Positions 57,101-60,529 of a DNA stretch of 64,000 nt are shown piece after piece. The notes below the pieces were generated by a model. It ran no database searches. It saw nothing but the letters and a program-made list of their open reading frames with translations, and was not told where the DNA came from. The translations under genes were made by a program, and so were the position numbers. The first letter of the stretch is position 1; each line of letters begins with the position of its first letter. The stretch covers positions 3,224,001-3,288,000 of the forward strand of contig OY294069.1 in NCBI GenBank assembly GCA_958510875.1. The letters run 5' to 3'. This stretch comes from Endomychus coccineus. Its lineage: Eukaryota; Arthropoda; Insecta; Coleoptera; Endomychidae.

Positions 57101-57476
57101 CAAAACAAGTTACTTGGGACTTAGTTGTCACTTATTTATTCATCATTGTGAATTTGTTACATGACAACACAACGATGAATACTCACGCTCATACTGAACT
57201 GTCGTTTCGACAAGAATATATCTCATCGAATCAATCGTGTTTTTCTAATTTCTTTTATCAGAGACGACTAAATTATTGGAAGTTTATCGATCGAATTGTT
57301 GAATTGTTTTAAAACGAAAAAGAGTTAGTGTGAATAGTGCCGAGTGGTCCACGTCGCGGAGTACTGACCTCTTCGTCACCTACCTCGGCCTTTTTGGCCT
57401 TCGGATCGGCGACCTGTAGTGTTTCATCCGGAGGCAGTCGCCATGAACTCCGGTCTGCGTGCACATTTGCATGCAT
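8983..57476 (-). CDS. DPP10: Inactive dipeptidyl peptidase 10/6-like protein, 15 coding exons
   Basis: Spliced minus-strand gene, about 855 codons. Order in the protein: cytoplasmic tail (about 1-49), one membrane helix (about 50-73), stalk and beta-propeller (about 95-600), alpha/beta-hydrolase domain (about 625-855). Family matches seen include NHTLRQLNV, IYLRQTPLNENDTRLTF, FPDSKTVRYPTPGS, CEGPGLPL, VDWGTYMSSH and YADEGHE. The nucleophile elbow is GWGYGG (Gly near 709 instead of Ser); the Asp in HGLAD (near 787) and His in DEGHE (near 819) remain, so hydrolysis is not expected. The S9B N-terminal-binding acidic patch reads Y-Q-E-D. DPP6/DPP10 proteins in mammals bind Kv4 potassium channels and speed their gating; a similar role here is inferred. 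Several N-glycosylation sequons (NFT, NHT, NDT, NLS, NWT, NCT) and paired cysteines fit an extracellular domain. Every exon has GT/AG borders. Frame continues at all junctions except exon 8/9, which is one base short. DPP4-like activity is the main alternative and is disfavoured by the missing Ser. Confidence 0.93.
9474..9690 (+). repeat. Interspersed repeat C, copy 1
   Basis: Similar to 60082-60280 in the same orientation. Shared blocks: AATGCGGTAGCGGGTCAT, AAGTAAGATCGAT versus AGGTAAGATCGAT, and a GTAATTCTC..TGAAAGTT block. No ORF. Confidence 0.7.
9765..10480 (+). repeat. Interspersed repeat E, copy 2, split by a LINE insertion
   Basis: The left part (9765-9852) matches the first half of repeat E (AACCTCTAAAAAACCTCCCT, AATTCCCTGGAGACGACG). 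The right part (10378-10480) matches the continuation (TACCAGGATGCTCTGAGCCC, GTGCGTCGTAG). The insert between them is an R1-like LINE bordered by the direct repeat AGACGAC. Confidence 0.75.
9853..10377 (-). mobile_element. 5'-truncated R1/Jockey-like LINE (family F), nested
   Basis: About 525 bp. The minus strand encodes the C-terminal region of a LINE polyprotein (RQAKLFIKEPVPKLSKK, LSLNRRD-type). The 3' end carries the family F signature near 9910 (CACTTAGGTCACTTAATTGG) and an ATGAACGATG-type tail. Flanked by AGACGAC at 9846-9852 and 10378-10384, a target-site duplication inside repeat E. Confidence 0.75.
10495..10885 (+). repeat. Interspersed repeat E, copy 3
   Basis: Matches 4775-5160 over its whole length with moderate divergence. 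It follows the split copy 2 almost directly, so the two are in tandem. Confidence 0.75.
11440..11645 (-). CDS. DPP10: DPP10-like exon 14: hydrolase domain, Asp loop
   Basis: It reads SAFTEKILGLPAENYKGY, KKSFFLIHGLADLSTPYQ and LARALTDAGILFRYQ. HGLAD carries the Asp of the former triad. Acceptor TTTCAG, donor GTGGGT, phase 0 at the end. Confidence 0.95.
11646..14174. other. Intron 13
   Basis: AT-rich with no exon recognised. Near 12380 and 12805 it shares two blocks with 17600-17725 (GATATTCCTGATTCTATATC; a GATTACTCTT..GTATTT..AACAGG block). The second block also occurs inverted near 43475. Otherwise I see nothing. Confidence 0.55.
14175..14524 (-). CDS. DPP10: DPP10-like exon 13: hydrolase domain with degenerate nucleophile
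   Basis: It begins NGRPGSKAVTEMFRVDWG and includes DVRGASGLSD, EVQDQVSVLEHLFDKYKYLD and VGLWGWGYGGYV. The elbow residue that is Ser in active DPP4 (GWSYGG) is Gly here. No other mutation disturbs this exon, so the loss looks like a family property rather than decay. Acceptor TTTCAG, donor GTAAGT. Confidence 0.96.
14600..15010 (-). mobile_element. R1/Jockey-like LINE C-terminal fragment
   Basis: The minus strand gives HLHRMNLNDSLLYRW and KIETSIHI, a degraded form of the C-R-C..H..C knuckle that ends these LINE polyproteins, then ELTNWLFVLLGYP. It lies in intron 12 next to exon 13. Confidence 0.5.
15040..15310 (+). mobile_element. RTE-like LINE C-terminal fragment
   Basis: Frames contain LELQIDRRIRLGWI, HGNIRAEGKWSG and TWWKDEVGKK. 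This matches the usual end of RTE-type reverse-transcriptase proteins (RLRWFGH, GKR-VGRP, TWKD). Several frame breaks. Confidence 0.5.
15590..15680 (+). mobile_element. Tc1/mariner-like transposase scrap
   Basis: It reads SPSYHDLTPIEFIWCVMKNK, matching the YHPDLNPIEfxW motif around the last catalytic region of DDE transposases of this class. The rest is not recognisable. Confidence 0.5.
15758..16044 (-). CDS. DPP10: DPP10-like exon 12: propeller end and hydrolase entry
   Basis: It starts VNPRIDPVSNSFYVLQCEG, continues PGLPLSGIHNAS, LPKQKSFEVPLPQGN and LLLPPSWREE, and ends YPVLVEV, with the final Val split across the junction. Acceptor TTTGCAG, donor GTGAGT. Confidence 0.95.
16045..18600. other. 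Intron 11
   Basis: No host exon is seen. A 119-codon ORF at 16883-17242 (+) has no family I can name. Blocks at 17600-17725 repeat those near 12380 and 12805. The rest is AT-rich and featureless to me. Confidence 0.5.
18601..18775 (-). CDS. DPP10: DPP10-like exon 11: propeller, cysteine-rich part
   Basis: It reads YYLATEERKPGQRHLFVVRD, PSTDDPRRLESHCITCDLGD and SSRYLYGNCTHFNAL. Acceptor TTCCAG, donor GTAAGT, phase 0 at the end. HCITC and NC are the family's conserved cysteines. Confidence 0.95.
18885..18957. ncRNA. miRNA-like hairpin in intron 10
   Basis: Arms AATGAAAGTCCTGG..AATAAACT and AGTTTATT..CCAGGACTTTCATT pair over about 28 positions, with a single internal mismatch region (TAATCG against TGACTC) and a loop of about 17 bases. 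Either strand could fold; the minus strand is the one transcribed with the host gene. No known mature miRNA is recognised. An inverted-repeat scar of a mobile element is the main alternative. Confidence 0.4.
19185..19440 (-). mobile_element. LINE family D fragment
   Basis: Matches 44510-44790 (GGTGACTAGCTTGAGCTC, ATGAATTCGTAAGTGT, GACATCATCAATC-type blocks). That copy is the C-terminal region of a CR1/Jockey-like reverse-transcriptase protein on the minus strand. It lies in intron 10. Confidence 0.6.
19470..20460 (+). mobile_element. R1/I-like LINE fragment (family G): RT C-terminus and RNase H
   Basis: Frames contain LGYADIIVALAQG (the RT YADD box degraded to YADI), LTLGGETLQMKGDVEYLGM and LPWNQHLEKVTK. 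RNase H-like pieces follow (YAKENNRRSIEDEQIHILTD, SQVALKAMRSQKVTS). Frameshifts and stops break it. A related copy at 34430-35035 (+) carries the next part of the protein. Confidence 0.75.
20821..21050 (-). CDS. DPP10: DPP10-like exon 10: propeller
   Basis: It begins IHAERASERAWLEMQEHPM, continues through FSPDGDSFLILATVQEG and HIKHVTVTQKHIAVLSHGRH, and ends AWDTFNNF plus two bases. Acceptor TTGCAG, donor GTGAGT. Confidence 0.95.
21731..21800. ncRNA. Two hammerhead-like relics in opposite orientation
   Basis: On the plus strand: TTGATGAG (core C changed to T), CTTCATGAGAAG, GAAACAGC, CGTC/TAGAAC at about 21755-21800. On the minus strand, from 21750 down: GAAACTGCTGTCTATAACTA, the 3' half of the same motif. 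The halves abut, suggesting joined ends of two element copies. Both are degraded. Confidence 0.4.
22130..22500 (+). mobile_element. Penelope-like element fragment with GIY-YIG remnant
   Basis: YVGQTGKNLL near 22147 matches the start of the GIY-YIG nuclease domain. Further on are blocks like those at 900-1080 (ATGGAAATGTATA, AATTCAACG). The 3' end has the AACTCTGACGATGGCTAGTT signature. Many stops. Confidence 0.65.
23087..23216 (-). CDS. DPP10: DPP10-like exon 9: propeller
   Basis: One base followed by 43 codons: DYYLTSAGWIGHKN, VVWMNRAQNLSIVSACHAP, NWTCVE. Acceptor TTTGCAG, donor GTCAGT, phase 0 at the end. The cysteine pair in CHAPNWTC matches the short disulfide loop of S9B propellers. In the phase left by exon 8 it would read AGG ATT ACT ACT TGA, a premature stop. 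Confidence 0.92.
23690..24190 (-). mobile_element. LINE family D fragment
   Basis: The minus strand reads LFLQDFIFLSNGEVTELFTQ, a form of the typical LINE C-terminus (here SNGEV-ELF; WNSLP in copy 31895). Upstream it reads ELFYISTAPNNLQS. It sits head-to-head with the plus-strand copy at 24110-24320. Confidence 0.6.
24110..24320 (+). mobile_element. LINE family D fragment, opposite orientation
   Basis: The plus strand reads FLSNSEVVELFIQ, then CPIAPN and LTRCSLNLIGFPLV, the same C-terminal segment as the minus-strand copy at 23690-24190. Confidence 0.55.
24466..24510 (+). ncRNA. Hammerhead-ribozyme motif, mostly intact core
   Basis: CUGAUGA at 24472-24478, stem II region, GAAA at 24493-24496, minimal stem III ACAGCUGU, cleavage-site C at 24504. 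Stem I pairs 24466-24470 with 24506-24510 (the innermost pair is mismatched). All core bases are present, but stem II has two mismatches out of five. About 60 bases upstream is a GATGGCG block also near the other copies. Confidence 0.55.
25318..25420 (-). CDS. DPP10: DPP10-like exon 8: propeller, with frame problem at its 3' end
   Basis: It reads PGSQNPRVQLWVLDISDLGD then SRYVIPPNALMD plus one base, and ends at a strong GTAAGT donor. Acceptor TTTCACAG in phase 0. Exon 9 needs two carried bases, but this exon supplies only one. One extra base just before the donor would give LMxQ-DYYLTS as expected for the family. See finding. Confidence 0.9.
25421..26887. other. Intron 7
   Basis: Contains a short tandem repeat at 25850-25905 (unit about 28 bases, TGAAGAGTATATCCC.., two full units and part of a third) and the tyrosine-recombinase relic. 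No host exon is seen. Confidence 0.6.
26036..26875 (+). pseudogene. Crypton-like tyrosine recombinase relic
   Basis: The first part reads MSEDAENFFMPAEIQQ, TLRLLPAKSKSSYEKEL and KFDN, then after breaks SYFSNLK-like, AMLKVHED, YGKLTPYLEVGS and KILESNQIEEFLKKAPDER. After an intron-like gap (26480-26543, GTAGGT..TTTACAG) comes VATIMGVAGACRCNEITFLD. GVAGACR-xE is the pattern around the first catalytic Arg region of tyrosine recombinases found in insect Crypton-type genes. Stops follow. It ends a few bases before exon 7, in the opposite orientation. Confidence 0.65.
26888..27078 (-). CDS. DPP10: DPP10-like exon 7: propeller
   Basis: Two bases complete Glu from exon 6, then DILKSPEALWSSFDSTH, LYATFNDSEVGILNFPWFS and PSFPDSKTVRYPT. 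It ends in phase 0. Acceptor TTTGCAG, donor GTAAGT. Only a 140-base intron separates it from exon 6. A decayed recombinase copy lies immediately to its left. Confidence 0.95.
27219..27433 (-). CDS. DPP10: DPP10-like exon 6: propeller
   Basis: It begins HHIPIRLEQSQ, continues through YAKWLGETNSLLIVYNNDIY, and ends NGIPDWLYQ plus one base. Acceptor TTTCAG, donor GTCAGT. The WLYQ end leads into the region that in active S9B enzymes holds the paired glutamates binding the substrate N-terminus; here the three-residue segment across the junction is Q-E-D. Confidence 0.95.
29107..29190. repeat. Compound microsatellite
   Basis: Successive short tandem runs of GTAC, GCAC, CA (about ten units) and CATA. 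A simple-sequence repeat expected to vary between individuals. Confidence 0.95.
30760..31560 (-). mobile_element. R1/Jockey-like LINE (family F): RNase H and C-terminal knuckle
   Basis: The minus strand has an RNase H-like start (DGCKTGESSGAG-type, near 31530). Then comes YDAGEAPHSGALVQMLENLL, GLKLMTGLLTEHCHLKKRL, and VDETASHILVECS, the C-C-H-C ending. The 3' end carries the family signature AGCACTTAGACTG near 30773. Frames are broken. Confidence 0.7.
31895..32836 (-). mobile_element. LINE family D with internal 308-bp tandem duplication
   Basis: A fairly intact C-terminal frame reads YGYFHGPSSSEISSVVSPRE, FLYLMAKLWNSLSSEVFPY and ends near 31903. WNSLxxxVFP is the standard end of CR1/Jockey-like LINE proteins. 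Upstream, 32221-32528 and 32529-32836 are near-identical tandem copies that include part of this coding region (LRNFHLDLNSFSLPFLW). Confidence 0.7.
32221..32836. repeat. Two-copy tandem duplication, period 308 bp
   Basis: Unit 1 is 32221-32528 and unit 2 is 32529-32836. I counted about half a dozen mismatches (for example GAGATGCGG/GAGTTGCGG, AACCTC/AATCTC), so identity is near 98%. This is much higher than between other repeats here, so the duplication is recent or an assembly artefact. Confidence 0.9.
33600..33720 (+). mobile_element. Penelope-like scrap joined to its 3' end
   Basis: KSALAEYILNT (AAATCAGCGTTAGCCG..) is the mid-part of the GIY-YIG domain. It jumps directly to the 3' UTR block AATAAGGGTGATTGTTTC, so an internal deletion is present. 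Confidence 0.5.
33821..33873 (-). CDS. DPP10: DPP10-like exon 5 (53 bp)
   Basis: It reads IFRQSFTAHYTIYDVKK and leaves two bases (GA) that combine with the first base of exon 6 to give Asp. Acceptor TTGCAG, donor GTAAGT. Second conserved propeller segment of the family (the SFTA-Y-Y-VYD pattern). Confidence 0.92.
34430..35035 (+). mobile_element. R1/I-like LINE fragment (family G): RNase H and C-terminus
   Basis: MKENNRRAIEDEKIHLLTD and SQAALKVMISQEVTSRLVW match the RNase H part of 19470-20460. After a frameshift: IKVVTGLMTGHAPVKGHLNK, MGLYNADLTYRLCGKD and EIVTHILCKCESE, the C-C-H-C end of these proteins. Confidence 0.75.
35187..35470 (-). mobile_element. LINE RNase H fragment
   Basis: The minus strand reads FTDGSKLGVASVAGVYLKR, then GGGLRSIDLCHGKLGKK and HTYFHRQPVDSG. 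The FTDGSK-xGxG..AG start and the spacing fit the RNase H domain of R1/Jockey-type LINEs. Confidence 0.6.
36305..36430 (+). repeat. Interspersed repeat I, copy 1
   Basis: Shares CACTTTATTCAGTCA, ACACGC.CATTTACAGG-like and CCAATCACAC blocks with 48480-48655 on the opposite strand. No coding function recognised. Confidence 0.55.
36690..36790 (+). mobile_element. LINE family D 3' end
   Basis: CTGGCTCACACGATGTTCTA matches the 3' end of the copies at 24260 and 51850. The coding part before it is short (ASKFQKIVS-like). Confidence 0.45.
36905..37560 (-). mobile_element. R1/Jockey-like LINE (family F), RT C-terminal part
   Basis: The minus strand reads LKKTSASFWVCK, FSSTWGLQS, LDLHDHDYAY-like, QQAAVVRWLW and LDRLQRLA, a form of the LKWIYTTIIRPIITYA..VWW..LdrlQRLAc block near the end of the RT region. 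The family F 3' signature is near 36917. Frames are broken. Confidence 0.6.
38960..39880 (-). mobile_element. Jockey-like LINE reverse-transcriptase fragment
   Basis: The minus strand, from the right: FAKMFAVNSTLDPHIAAI, NAKKARLSDGIQF (the pre-RT kkA.GpDGIp block), GVPQETV (RT motif GVPQGTV), INDLLEVIS, and FADEGTSYRF (the FADD box with one change). Clear RT order but several frame breaks. Confidence 0.65.
40230..40375 (+). repeat. Interspersed repeat B
   Basis: GTGTTGAAACTATAGTAACG then TTTTCATGTTATTATTAAAA and a CTTCTACTATCGATTT end. Similar copies are at 785-870 (+, partial), 40826-40960 (+) and 53395-53525 (-). No ORF; MITE-like. Confidence 0.7.
40826..40960 (+). repeat. Interspersed repeat B, second copy
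   Basis: About 135 bp, same order of blocks as 40230-40375 and 450 bp downstream of it (GTGTTGAAACTATAGTAAAA .. CTTCTACCATCGATTTTATG). Confidence 0.7.
41540..42965 (-). mobile_element. Penelope-like retroelement: RT and GIY-YIG endonuclease, degraded
   Basis: On the minus strand in order: YDGKFYKQSSGAAMCSPLFP and IIANIFMEAFEQDAI (RT GxAMGSPLSPvIANifME), LKPKCWFRYVDI (RT YVDD), VESQGSLPFLDVLVSRQTDG, LRHSVYRKLTHTDRYLHG, then the nuclease: FPYSCGKVYIGRTGR-type text near 42090, MKEHERCTRLRDTGRSALAE, ILEAIEILKHPNNLNRDSG. Frameshifts and stops break it. The 3' end has a GATGCCGACGTTTCGCCAAC block. The 5' part of the protein is missing. Confidence 0.88.
43195..43330 (+). mobile_element. Penelope-like 3' end scrap
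   Basis: AGTATTTAAACAGGCACATT matches 1050-1070. It continues through the CAGTGCTTCAACAATAT end block of that family. No coding sequence. Confidence 0.45.
44280..44810 (-). mobile_element. LINE family D, C-terminal coding region
   Basis: The minus strand reads LELDELKLVTPSLSSS-like text, then AELIPTRLFF and IGMPTSSPSISPLANT. It is colinear with 31895-32220 and 19185-19440. Broken by frameshifts. Confidence 0.6.
45892..45966 (-). CDS. DPP10: DPP10-like exon 4 (75 bp)
   Basis: 25 codons, phase 0 at both ends, acceptor CCAG and donor GTGAGT. It reads RQLNVKGYQCSKDLQYVLF then QHNVKS. It is too short to show up as a long ORF, but it supplies exactly the segment needed between NHTL of exon 3 and IFRQSF of exon 5. 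The 12-kb intron to its left holds most of the mobile elements of this region. Confidence 0.92.
45967..47669. other. Intron 3
   Basis: Contains the foldback made of Penelope 3' ends (46768-46915). A short plus-strand coding-like stretch near 47190-47295 (RNLFRDSTSNGRII..) has no family I can name. Otherwise AT-rich. Confidence 0.5.
46768..46960. repeat. Foldback of two Penelope-like 3' ends
   Basis: The left arm (46768-46819) and right arm (46862-46915) are inverted copies of the 3' terminal block GGTCTTCAGTACTTCAACAG..GGGTGATTATTTC found at 22440, 55625 and 56970. The centre holds CCATCAT..ATGATGG. Confidence 0.75.
47670..47810 (-). CDS. DPP10: DPP10-like exon 3: start of ectodomain
   Basis: 47 codons, phase 0 at both ends, acceptor TTTCAG and donor GTAAGT. 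It starts GELTPRRLPASWIS and ends AILVTNHTL. It contains FVFQTDDGSLAVLDTSNN, the typical first propeller strand region of S9B proteins. NFT and NHT are sequons. Confidence 0.93.
48480..48655 (-). repeat. Interspersed repeat I, copy 2
   Basis: Inverted relative to 36305-36430. The shared CACTTTATTCAGTCACAA and CCAATCACACAAGG blocks are in the same order. It lies in intron 2; nothing else is seen in that intron. Confidence 0.55.
48907..49077 (-). CDS. DPP10: DPP10-like exon 2: membrane-spanning segment
   Basis: 57 codons, phase 0 at both ends, acceptor TTTAG and donor GTAAAT. It reads ELALHEEEGHNWW, then a hydrophobic stretch IIFSLLVIGLVVSGIVAAIF, then YVDELLYWHGQRMHLEEYLQ. An acidic cytoplasmic flank followed by one helix is the type II signal-anchor layout of DPP6/DPP10/DPP4. 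The intron to its right is about 8.3 kb. Confidence 0.93.
49263..50110 (-). mobile_element. R1/I-like LINE: RT C-terminus and RNase H start
   Basis: The minus strand reads NLRWNPNTLLWMYIAIVTPI, ITYGLVVCGSRTSQ, INLSKIQRLASACITGPMKT, IVVENMMIRTTCRMTGEEF, then MYGPGTKYSGSLGKSP (RNase H region), LQAEIHAIRKC-like and VQYRKETSADNKYNN. Order fits this LINE class; it is broken by frameshifts. It ends about 190 bases from exon 2. Confidence 0.75.
50675..50723. repeat. Perfect 22-bp inverted repeat with 5-base loop
   Basis: The left arm AAATTGGAATAATTCCAGAT(TC) is exactly complementary to 50702-50723; the loop is GCCTA. It could be a transcription-level hairpin or a mobile-element end. Confidence 0.85.
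51282..51592. repeat. Large palindrome with 115-bp arms, GC-rich (foldback/MITE-like)
   Basis: The arm 51282-51396 is nearly identical to the reverse complement of 51472-51592 (CGCGGGTAGTGCCGGCGTGA, GAAAACGAAGAGGACTAATA). The spacer is about 75 bp and includes GGCAACGCGGCGGCCAATAG. Differences: one dinucleotide near the tips and an extra 9-base CTTTATCTA unit on the right. No ORF. Much richer in GC than its surroundings. Confidence 0.85.
51845..51920 (+). mobile_element. LINE family D 3' end scrap
   Basis: GTGGCTCACACGATCTTCTT then GTGTCCCTCTAGTGTAGTCA, as at 24255-24305. Confidence 0.45.
53395..53525 (-). repeat. Interspersed repeat B, inverted copy
   Basis: The reverse complement reads AACTATAGTAACGTTTTCAT, ACAAAGTAATTGTTC and CTTCTACCATCGATTTTTTT, colinear with 40230-40375. 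Confidence 0.7.
53950..54830 (-). mobile_element. R1/Jockey-like LINE (family F), GC-rich copy
   Basis: The minus strand reads CELLAIVARWCQVEGLRVIP (end of RT palm), LHWIYTTIFHPIITYAAVVW, WPATETVLSRRTLDKTERLA, then LTGLHTMGIVEDSACSRVVC and GETDKTASHILLECSALA (C-C-H-C end). The family 3' signature GCACTTAGACCGCTTGATTG is at 53968. Its GC content is well above the surroundings, so it is probably a younger insertion. It has frame breaks. Confidence 0.8.
55610..56040 (-). mobile_element. Penelope-like element fragment with GIY-YIG nuclease
   Basis: The minus strand reads VGQTRRNILTRYKEHFVHMK and KKDNDKKSVLAEFV (GIY-YIG core), then LGNSRGMKMYEWKANLLNS and DLPPGLTPNS, then the 3' UTR block. One stop and a frameshift. 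It is the best copy of the second Penelope family here. Confidence 0.75.
56280..56700 (+). mobile_element. Ty3/gypsy RNase H fragment
   Basis: It reads YPDFSKPFNVTTDASDFAIG, AILSQGKIG, YASRTLNTPEINYSTIGKEL and KYLRPYLKGEKF; after a frame break, ..DHKPL-like text and a nADALSR-like tail. FxVTTDASxxaiGavLSQ is the start of the gypsy RNase H domain. No LTRs were identified. Confidence 0.8.
56790..57020 (+). mobile_element. Penelope-like C-terminal and 3' end fragment
   Basis: GAATTCCGATTCATCTCCAG and CCCCAAATAGTATTCAAACA, then TCAGTACTTCAACAGTATTT and GCATAAGAGTGATAGTTTC, colinear with the 3' half of 55610-56040 and 785-1130. Confidence 0.6.
57369..57476 (-). CDS. DPP10: DPP10-like exon 1: start codon and cytoplasmic tail
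   Basis: Encodes residues 1-36, beginning MHANVHADRSSW and ending KKAEVGDEE. The ATG at 57476 is the first Met after an in-frame TGA about 24 bases upstream, which decides the start. It ends in phase 0 at a GTCAGT donor and joins exon 2 at GAG, giving GDEE/ELALHEEE. A second phase-0 donor, GTAGGT, lies 15 bases earlier and would drop VGDEE. The exon is clearly richer in GC and CpG than its surroundings. Assignment rests on phase, composition and position, since the N-terminal tails of this family are poorly conserved. Confidence 0.7.
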
Positions 57477-57590
57477 ACCGCTTTCCGCCCCGTGATTTCA
57501 CGCTTCTTCTTCGGCGCCGCCACTGTCCCAAATCTTGGTCACCTCCGCCAACGCAATCTTACACCGTCCTCCGTTGAACTCAGTTTCAAC
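57477..57590 (-). other. Probable 5' UTR part of exon 1
   Basis: GC-rich stretch directly upstream of the start codon. At its far end (57591-57592) is a splice-acceptor-like AG (GTTTCAG), so a non-coding 5' UTR exon probably lies further right, possibly outside the window. One frame is open for about 29 codons before its TGA but has no Met. No promoter element was identified. Confidence 0.45.
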
Positions 57591-60081
57591 CTGAAACGTA
57601 AACGAAATCGGTAATGCAAAAGGTATTCATTAAATTTCGCAAACTCCTATTTATAAGATACGCCGCCGCTCAACTTAATATCAAAGACTGACTCGTTGGA
57701 AAAGCAATATAACTGATAGTGTACGTTTCAGTGGCAGTTAAAGAAACCTTTCCATATTTATGAGGAAGTTGATTGGCAGTCAGGAACATGTCATAAGCTT
57801 TCTAGTCTAACTTTCAGATACAATGAGTGCTACGAAATGGAAAACTGCTGCATCATTTTATTTACCTTTATTTCAAGATTGATTGTAATTTCATTTAGAG
57901 CTTCAGTTTGATTGATTGATGAAGGTCGTAAGCTTATTGCGTATAGCAAAAGTGGATAAGCGCTTCTAAAGAGACATATAATGCTAAAATAAGATCAAAG
58001 CTTATCGAAAGCCCAAATGACTGCCGTTGGCTTTGAACTTTCGCCAAAGCAATTGATAGAAATTGCACTTCTAGTTCATTCCCTCCCCTTACCAGAGATG
58101 ACGGCACATTGACTACTATACTACAAGAAAAAATCAAACCCTTTTGTTGAAATGTTTGCAACAAATACCACTTTGGATTCGTCAGCGCACAATTTGGCGC
58201 ATTCTGCTTGATCTAAATACCAGAGAGGCTATGAGGCCCAGACAAAATTCCACCTGAGGAATCTGCTCCTGAATTACCACCAGTATCTTGCAGGTTATTC
58301 AGCTTTTCATATAAACTTGGTGTGTTTTCTTTGTAACGGTGTGTATCCCGTTGCAGGGTTCAATTTCAGTATTCTTTGAAATTGGTAATTGTCAGGCCCT
58401 GACATCTATGTTATAATAGCGGCAAATGTACAGTTATTGCGGTATGTTATCATTCTACATAAATTTGCGGAAGGTATCGTTCTGTCGGGATTGATGATTT
58501 TTAGGCTAGGAGATCGATTCGGCATTGTGTGTGGGAACGTTGAAGCAGATAGGTCGTATTCAATAATTTTCTGCCATTTTGGGGATTCTCATGTATAGGA
58601 CAAAAATCTAGTCAACGACAACCTTATAGTCCTTTAAATATTATTATAATTCTCTGTTAATAGACGACATACCTGCGGATAGTCCTACCACAATCATTCA
58701 TCTCATTTTTTTGTAACTATTTAATTTTGTTATCAATTATTGAATTGGTGAATGAAACCATTTTTTGTTGAGTTGAACTATTTCTTTTATTTTCTTTATT
58801 CAACAACATCTATCTAACACCATCGTAATGCCGGAGATTCTTGATTGAGGTTGTTTTCCTTATCTTATAATAAGCTGTTGGCGCTTCAGGTACAACTGCA
58901 AATCAGCAATCGAAGGTTACGGTAGACCCTGAGATATTTCCATAATGAGCTAGTTGGGCAATTAAAGGTTTGAAACTGACTAGTTGATGTCTTTTCAACC
59001 GGGAACCCTACACCTTCTAGTTGGAAGACAGCTAGAGTCCAAGCAATTCCAAAAAAAGCAAAAATACCCTTCTGCGATCTCTAAAGTGATGATGGAGGAC
59101 GCAATCAACATCGAACAGTTCCTAATAGGTTTAGTATCTTATAGCTCCCTTATTGTTCATTCTAGCGAAAAACGTACCAATCTTATTCTAAATTTCAATA
59201 TCGTCCATAATAAAATGTACTATACATACCCTTCCATATGAAAATTTTGAACGCGATGTTCAATTACTTTTTCGATTTAACCATTGTAAAAAATCCGACT
59301 AGACTGCTAATTTGGACGACATTTTAGCTACTAAAATAAACAAGTTACGAATGATGCACACTTAAGCTGAATCATTCCGTATATCATAGATAATAATGCT
59401 AATAAATATCAATGAATTGACTGGATTAGATATAATTTCACCTCCTTTCTTCCCAATTCTACATGACATCCAGGATTGTTATTAAGTACAGAATATGGGG
59501 GTATGCAACTTATATCTGCTCATATTGAAGCGGATAATGATGAAGTAGTATAACATTTGTCTCTTCAGAGTTTATGTCTAATGTCATGTATAACGACCAT
59601 TCGAAGCCATTGTTATGTCTGTTCTCTCTGTGCTAAATTAACTTCGATAATGCGGTTGCGACCTTTATAGCCAAGCTCGCAATTGCAGACATCATTTACA
59701 CCTCAGCAAAACCTTACAGCTAGGTAATTGGTCGATTTGCATACATTTGCCCTTTGCGATTCTCATTGTTTCCTCTATATCATGCTTTTGCAATGATACG
59801 GAACTTATTTTCTCTACCTTCTGGAATTCACGATGTAACACTCATTTATTTATCATCGCGTTCAGGTAGGATGTATGCCTGTATTATAAAATCCAGTTGG
59901 GTTATAACAATATCAAGGCCCGACGAGAGAGTTTGCTATGACGAATAGGGAGGATTCACAAACCACAAGGTAACGTTTTGGACGTTAATAAATTTATTTG
60001 ATGGTCATTTATCATTTCGATAAATGTTGTGAGATATTTAAACTCATAAAGAGACAACGTCAACCTCTGTAGTTTCATAGG

Positions 60082-60280
60082 CCAAGCTAAGTATGTTAAT
60101 GCGGTAGCGGGTCATTGGAGGAACAGAAGATTGACGCACACGTTTTGCGACATTCGGTGAGAGTTTGAATTCGGATGTGATAAGGTAAGATCGATGAAAA
60201 TCAATTTTGCTATTTCATAGTAATTCTCCGATTTGAAAGTTCATATAGCTGTGGATAGATATTATTATATCTTGATTATT
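60082..60280 (+). repeat. Interspersed repeat C, copy 2
   Basis: Counterpart of 9474-9690: AATGCGGTAGCGGGTCATTG, AGGTAAGATCGATGAAAATC and GTAATTCTC blocks. Confidence 0.7.
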
Positions 60281-60529
60281 CTAATTACATAATATCAATG
60301 TAATATAAGCTATTTGAACTTTGTATAGCTTGTTTCAATCGTCAAGGAAATTGAGGATTCAATGTTATACACATTTCTATGGAAAGCATCCTAGACCTCA
60401 AAAACTGGGACCTAATAAAGCCCCAGAAAAAATCCTCATTTCATATTTCCGAGTTAGTTAATCGCATCTGGGTATGTTTATAGTTTTGTGAAAAATACTG
60501 TTACTGCGAATGAAACGCTGGCACATATT

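Larger units (their letters stand above)
49078..57368. other. Intron 1 (8.3 kb)
   Basis: Holds an R1-like LINE (49263-50110), a perfect hairpin (50675), a large GC-rich palindrome (51282), repeat B, a family F LINE, and Penelope and gypsy remains. An ORF of 122 codons at 52284-52652 (+) is unrecognised. About 52.7-53.3 and 54.9-55.5 kb show nothing. Confidence 0.55.
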
